From DATELY01 sp035276085 (GTDB lineage: Bacteria; Pseudomonadota; Gammaproteobacteria; Steroidobacterales; Steroidobacteraceae): a stretch of 25,965 nt of DNA. The position numbers and the translations under genes are program-made. The notes beneath the pieces were generated by a model. That model saw only the letters and a list, made by a program, of their open reading frames with translations. It did no database searches and had not been told where the DNA came from. The stretch covers positions 1-25,965 of the forward strand of contig DATELY010000081.1 in assembly GCA_035276085.1 (NCBI GenBank), read 5' to 3'. This document shows positions 22,619 to 25,965 of the stretch, one piece after another. Each line of letters begins with the position of its first letter. Position 1 is the stretch's first letter.

Positions 22619-24133
22619 CTACAAGAACATCTTGTACGCCGTATTCCCCGTTTCCTCCGCATACACATACTTCAACTCGCGCACGTGCAACTCGAAGTCC
22701 TCGCGCTGCTCCGGCGGGATCTGCACGCCGACGAGGACGCGGCCGTAGTCGGAGCCGTGATTGCGATAATGGAACAGGCTGATGTTCCATTGCGTGCCGA
22801 TGGCTTGCAAAAAGCGCAACAGAGCACCCGGCCGCTCGGGGAACTCGAAGCGGAAAATGCGTTCGTTCTCGATGTTGCGCGCGTGCCCGCCGACCATGTA
22901 GCGCACGTGCAGCTTGGCCATCTCGTTCTCGCTCATGTCGGTCACGCCGTAGCCGCCGGTGCGCAGGGACGCGGCGATCACATCCTTTTCGCGCCGACCT
23001 TCGCTCAGACCGAAGCCCACGAAGATGTTCGCTGCGCGCTCGTCGCTGTAGCGATAGTTGAACTCCGTGACGCTGCGCCGACCGAGCGTTTCGCAGAAGC
23101 GCAGGAAGCTGCCCTTCTCTTCCGGTATCTGCACGGCGAACAGCGCCTCGCGTTGGCCGCCGATATCGGCACGCTCGGCCACATGGCGTAAGCGGTCGAA
23201 GTTCATGTTGGCGCCGCAGTTGATGCCGATCAGCGTTTTGTCGCGGCACTGCTCGCGCGCAACGTACTTCTTCATGCCCGCCACCGAGAGCGCGCCGGCC
23301 GGCTCCACGACCGTGCGGTTGTCTTCGAAGATGTCTTGAATGGCGGCGCAGATCTCGTCGGTGCTGACGCGGATCATCTCATCGACGTACTGACTGCACA
23401 GACGAAAGGTCTCTTCACCCACGCGGCGAACCGCGACGCCATCGGCGAATATGCCGACACGATCGAGGCTCACGCGCTTCTTGGCTTCAAGCGACTGCGT
23501 CATTGCATCCGAATCCTCGGGTTCGACGCCGATGATGCGGATATTCGGAAACAGATATTTCACGTACGCGCCGATGCCGGCGATCAAACCGCCACCACCG
23601 ACCGCGACGAAGATGGCGTGGATCTGCTCTCCGGCCTGCTGGCGCAGGATTTCCATGCCGATCGTGCCTTGCCCGGCGATCACATCGGGATCGTCGAATG
23701 GATGAATGAACGTCATGCCGCGTTCGCGCGCCACGGCGAGCGCGTGTTCATAGGCTTGATCGAAGTCATCGCCGTGCAGAACGGCCTCGCCGCCCAGATC
23801 GATCACGGCTTGCACCTTGATGCTCGGCGTGGTCTGCGGCATGACGATGACGGCCGGAACGCCGCGCTGGCGTGCAGCCAGGGCAACACCCTGCGCGTGA
23901 TTGCCGGCGGAGGCGCAAATCACGCCCCGTTGTACGGCTGTCGCCGACAGATGCGCGATCTTGTTGTACGCACCGCGCAGCTTGAACGTGAATACCGGCT
24001 GCAGGTCTTCGCGCTTGAGCAGCACACGGTTGCTCAAACGACGGCTCAACCGCGCGGCATGCTCGAGCGGGGTTTCGATGGCGACATCGTAGACGCGCGC
24101 CTTCAAGATGCGTTCGAGGTAATCGTTGATCAT
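22619..24133 (-). CDS. ilvA: Threonine ammonia-lyase, biosynthetic (long two-ACT form)
   Basis: 504 residues from ATG 24133; TTG 24148 would add five. This PLP enzyme deaminates threonine to 2-oxobutanoate, the first step to isoleucine. The catalytic domain (1-320) carries the PLP lysine in FTFKLRGAYNK (about Lys51), SAGNHAQGVA and the phosphate-binding GGGGLIAG. Two ACT-like regulatory domains fill about 325-504 (EKGSFLRFCETLGRRSVTEF, then FPERPGALLRFLQAIGTQWN), as in the E. coli enzyme of about 514 residues, and should confer isoleucine feedback. The long form is typical of gamma- and betaproteobacteria. No other ilv gene is adjacent. Confidence 0.95.
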   Translation of the reverse strand: MINDYLERILKARVYDVAIETPLEHAARLSRRLSNRVLLKREDLQPVFTFKLRGAYNKIAHLSATAVQRGVICASAGNHAQGVALAARQRGVPAVIVMPQTTPSIKVQAVIDLGGEAVLHGDDFDQAYEHALAVARERGMTFIHPFDDPDVIAGQGTIGMEILRQQAGEQIHAIFVAVGGGGLIAGIGAYVKYLFPNIRIIGVEPEDSDAMTQSLEAKKRVSLDRVGIFADGVAVRRVGEETFRLCSQYVDEMIRVSTDEICAAIQDIFEDNRTVVEPAGALSVAGMKKYVAREQCRDKTLIGINCGANMNFDRLRHVAERADIGGQREALFAVQIPEEKGSFLRFCETLGRRSVTEFNYRYSDERAANIFVGFGLSEGRREKDVIAASLRTGGYGVTDMSENEMAKLHVRYMVGGHARNIENERIFRFEFPERPGALLRFLQAIGTQWNISLFHYRNHGSDYGRVLVGVQIPPEQREDFELHVRELKYVYAEETGNTAYKMFL

Positions 24134-24226
24134 GGGGATGGCAGGCAATAGACCCGCAGCTACGGTAGCAGGAAGCTCACCTGCTCACGAGAGTCACGCA
24201 GGAAATGCAGCAAGTCGAGCGGGCTT

Positions 24227-24235
24227 TGCGATAAT
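24227..24235 (+). promoter_or_regulatory. Extended -10 promoter element of the aminotransferase gene
   Basis: TGCGATAAT is an extended -10 (TGn plus GATAAT). It predicts transcription from about 24242, which would include the Tat-coding codons upstream of GTG 24368. No good -35 is seen, which is acceptable for extended -10 promoters. Confidence 0.45.
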
Positions 24236-24265
24236 CCGCGCCCTCTCGATCGTCCAGCACGGTGA

Positions 24266-24367
24266 TTTCTGAGCGCTCACACTCGTCGCCACTTCCTGCA
24301 TTCGACGCTGGCTCTCGGCACGCTGGCTGCGAGCAACCGCGCGCTCGCGGCCTTCGATCCTCCGCTC
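24266..24367 (+). other. Tat signal peptide coding segment upstream of the annotated aminotransferase start
   Basis: In frame with the aminotransferase, codons from CTG 24269 give LSAHTRRHFLHSTLALGT followed by LAASNRALAAFDPP. This includes a twin-arginine motif (TRRHFL), a hydrophobic core and an ALA cleavage site. An in-frame TGA at 24263-24265 ends the frame upstream. Joining GTG 24262 (codons for V-I-S) to this frame needs a one-base shift near 24271. Confidence 0.7.
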
Positions 24368-25555
24368 GTGAGCCGCGAGCTGTGGCAGTGGGCGCGTTCG
24401 CAGCAGGTGCTCGATCCCGGCGCCGTATACCTCGATCACGCCACGCGCAGTCCGAGCTTGCGTGCGGTGCTGGTCGCCGAATACCGCACCCGTGAGCTCC
24501 AGGCGCGGGCGCTGAGCGGGGGCGGCAACGCGCCGAGCGCCGTGGAAGTACGGGCGCTGGTGAGCAGGATCGCCGACTTCGCCGGTTGCAGCACCGACGA
24601 GGTGGCGTTGATGCGCGGCGCGGGCGAAGGTCTCAGCCTCGTCGCTACGGCGTTGAAGCTGCAGCCGGGCGATGAAGTCGTCACCACCACGCACGAGCAT
24701 CCAGCCGCGCTCGAGCCGTGGCTTCAGCAAGCCCGGCGAACCGGAATCGTGGTGAAGCCGGTGACCCTGCCCAGCCCCATCTCTGGCGCAGCCGAATCGC
24801 TGGGTCGGATCGTCTCGACGGTCACGCCGCGCACTCGCGTCCTCGTCTTTTCGCACGTGCAGTACACGGATGGCACCGTCATGCCGGTGAAGGAGCTGTG
24901 TCAGTTCGCGCGCGAGCGCGGGATCGTGAGCGTGGTCGATGGCGCTCAGGCGCTCGGCATGCTGAATTTTCAGCTGCGCGAGCTCGGCTGCGACCTGTAC
25001 GCAGCGAACTTCCACAAGTGGATGGCCGGCTCCCCCGGCACGGGATTCCTGTATGTGCGTCCCGAATTGCTTCAACGGCTCGAGCCGCTGGAGCCGCACA
25101 GGCTCAGCGCCGATCCTGGCGCGACGGCCCCGACACCCACAGCTGAGGGGCTGCCCAATGCCACTGCGCGACTGAGTGCCGAGCTTCCGTATGCGTGGCC
25201 GGCCTGGAATGGCACCTCGGCCGCCATCGATTTTCACACCTCCGTGCGTCGCGATCGCATCGAAGCGCGTGTGCGCGAGCTGTTGTTGTACGCGCGATTG
25301 TGCTTCGCTCAGGTCAAGAACCTCGAGATCCTGACACCCAACGCCCCAGGCACGTGGGGCGGCATCTTCAGTTTCCGCAGCACGCGCGTTCCCGCACCCG
25401 AGCTGGTCGAGCGCGTGCGCACGCAAAGCCGGGTTGTCGTCGGCGCGGTCGATTGGGGCATCGGCCAGAGCGCGGTGCGTGCCGCGTTCCACGTATTCAA
25501 CACGCACGACGAGATCGAGCGACTCGTACAGGCATTGCAACGAGTGTTGATCTAG
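24368..25555 (+). CDS. Class V (PLP) aminotransferase, probably Tat-exported
   Basis: 395 residues from GTG 24368. The fold and residues fit class V aminotransferases/cysteine desulfurase-like enzymes: substrate-side YLDHATRSP (21-29), THEHPAA (108-114), VVDGAQALGML (189-199; Asp191 and Gln194 hold the cofactor) and the Schiff-base Lys217 in NFHKWMAGSPGTGFLY. Isopenicillin-N-epimerase-like relatives are a reasonable subgroup guess; the substrate is unknown. The frame is open back to 24266, and the codons just upstream encode a strong twin-arginine signal (TRRHFLHSTLALGTLAASNR, then ALA-AFD), but contain no ATG, GTG or TTG. The true start is therefore probably CTG 24269, or a frameshift joins it to GTG 24262. 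The C-terminal domain is complete. Confidence 0.85.
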   Translation: MSRELWQWARSQQVLDPGAVYLDHATRSPSLRAVLVAEYRTRELQARALSGGGNAPSAVEVRALVSRIADFAGCSTDEVALMRGAGEGLSLVATALKLQPGDEVVTTTHEHPAALEPWLQQARRTGIVVKPVTLPSPISGAAESLGRIVSTVTPRTRVLVFSHVQYTDGTVMPVKELCQFARERGIVSVVDGAQALGMLNFQLRELGCDLYAANFHKWMAGSPGTGFLYVRPELLQRLEPLEPHRLSADPGATAPTPTAEGLPNATARLSAELPYAWPAWNGTSAAIDFHTSVRRDRIEARVRELLLYARLCFAQVKNLEILTPNAPGTWGGIFSFRSTRVPAPELVERVRTQSRVVVGAVDWGIGQSAVRAAFHVFNTHDEIERLVQALQRVLI

Positions 25556-25625
25556 CTGTTGTCATCGTGCGGGCACGACGTCGAAGCATGAGACACATCC
25601 TATCGAGTGCCACCCAGGCACAGGG

Positions 25626-25779
25626 GCTCGGCGGTGCCTTCAAGCGAAGCATCGCTTCGCTCTGCCGAGCGGGTGTTCATGGATGGACACCCAGGGCTTG
25701 CGCGCAGCAGGACTGCGCAGCGCAATGTGCCCGCCGCCGCAGGCGGCGAGCGAAGGGGAAAAACCACGCTTTTTCACCT
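25626..25779. repeat. Run of consecutive hairpins, structured intergenic region
   Basis: Stems in order: outer GCTCGGC/GCCGAGC (25626-25632 with 25664-25670) enclosing AGCGAAGC/GCTTCGCT (25643-25650 with 25654-25661); GGGTGTTCA/TGGACACCC (25671-25679 with 25684-25692, one G-T pair); GCGCAG/CTGCGC (25702-25707 with 25713-25718); CGCCGCC/GGCGGCG (25732-25738 with 25742-25748); GAAAAA/TTTTTC (25758-25763 with 25770-25775), extendable to AGG/CCT across one mismatch. The last could end aminotransferase transcription. The whole looks like a clustered palindromic element or a structured RNA. No open frame of protein-like composition is seen between 25556 and 25835. Confidence 0.6.
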
Positions 25780-25835
25780 GAGCTACAGCGCGAGTGGCAG
25801 GATGCCCGAGTCGCTGTTTTTGCCAGGAGCGCCGC

Positions 25836-25965
25836 TTGACCGGTCTGTACCCGTTTCTGCTTGCAGGTGGCCTGGGTGGTCTGACGAGCGCGTTGGCTTA
25901 CAGCGTCTTGTGGAGCGCGGTGGATCTGTGGCGCCCGCACGTCGCAGCGCTCTGGAGCGGCGGGC
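25836..25965 (+). CDS. N-terminal fragment of an unidentified membrane protein
   Basis: A TTG at 25836 has AGGAG six bases upstream, and the frame stays open to the window edge for 43 codons: MTGLYPFLLAGGLGGLTSAL followed by AYSVLWSAVDLWRPHVAALW. A glycine-rich hydrophobic helix is apparent at about residues 5-28. GTG 25794 is an in-frame alternative without a ribosome-binding site and with Cys/Arg-rich extra residues. The fragment is too short to name a family. Confidence 0.55.
   Translation, partial: MTGLYPFLLAGGLGGLTSALAYSVLWSAVDLWRPHVAALWSGG

Noticed and set aside
24194..25540. 448-residue minus-strand frame over the aminotransferase
   Set aside because: It is His/Arg/Gln-rich without motifs, while the plus-strand frame has all class V catalytic residues.

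Overview
The window is GC-rich, densely packed proteobacterial chromosome with short intergenic gaps and several stop/start overlaps. No tRNA, rRNA, CRISPR array, transposase or phage gene is visible. The long two-ACT threonine deaminase, the PA0069-type radical SAM protein, the EntS-like MFS carrier and the TPR-tailed Ser/Thr kinase suggest a gammaproteobacterium of the Steroidobacter/Xanthomonadales-like group. That placement is inference. One block (13.0-18.0 kb) is a PhyR-NepR-EcfG general stress response module, which is normally regarded as a hallmark of Alphaproteobacteria.

Region 1 (1-10327, all on the minus strand) is one probable operon. In transcription order it holds a lipoprotein, a very Gly/Ser/Ala-rich lipoprotein, a third lipoprotein with a glycine-rich hydrophobic segment, a membrane Ser/Thr kinase with degenerate motifs, a membrane protein with an FHA-like domain, five PEGA-like repeats and a SUMF1-like domain lacking the catalytic cysteines, a small secreted Ala/Pro/Lys-rich protein, a MotA/TolQ/ExbB-type channel subunit, and an actin/Hsp70-fold protein cut by the window edge. 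The last steps are translationally coupled (GTGA overlap, ATGA overlap, TAA-ATG abutment). I know of no described system with this composition. It looks like an envelope-spanning assembly combining phosphorylation, cell-wall or glycan binding and proton-channel energy.

Region 2 (10439-12810, minus) holds a PA0069-family radical SAM protein and an MFS exporter.

Region 3 (12871-18037) is the stress module. nepR, ecfG and a Cache/HisKA_2 sensor kinase (PhyK-like) run leftwards; phyR runs rightwards from the shared control region. Three DNA sites match the EcfG promoter pattern GGAAC-N16/17-CGTT: before nepR, before a BON-domain periplasmic protein, and a symmetric site that reads as a promoter on both strands between a DUF1328 membrane peptide and a small lipoprotein. 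The module therefore appears intact, autoregulated and wired to local envelope-stress targets.

Region 4 (18050-22558) holds an unrecognised 162-residue protein, a 17-bp perfect inverted repeat that overlaps the stop codon of an alpha/beta hydrolase, a 50-residue Lys/Arg-rich protein, and a divergently transcribed Ser/Thr kinase with a TPR-rich C-terminal half.

Region 5 (22559-25965) holds biosynthetic threonine deaminase (ilvA), a class V aminotransferase whose upstream in-frame sequence encodes a convincing Tat signal without a standard start codon, a run of consecutive hairpins, and the first 43 codons of an unidentified membrane protein starting with TTG.
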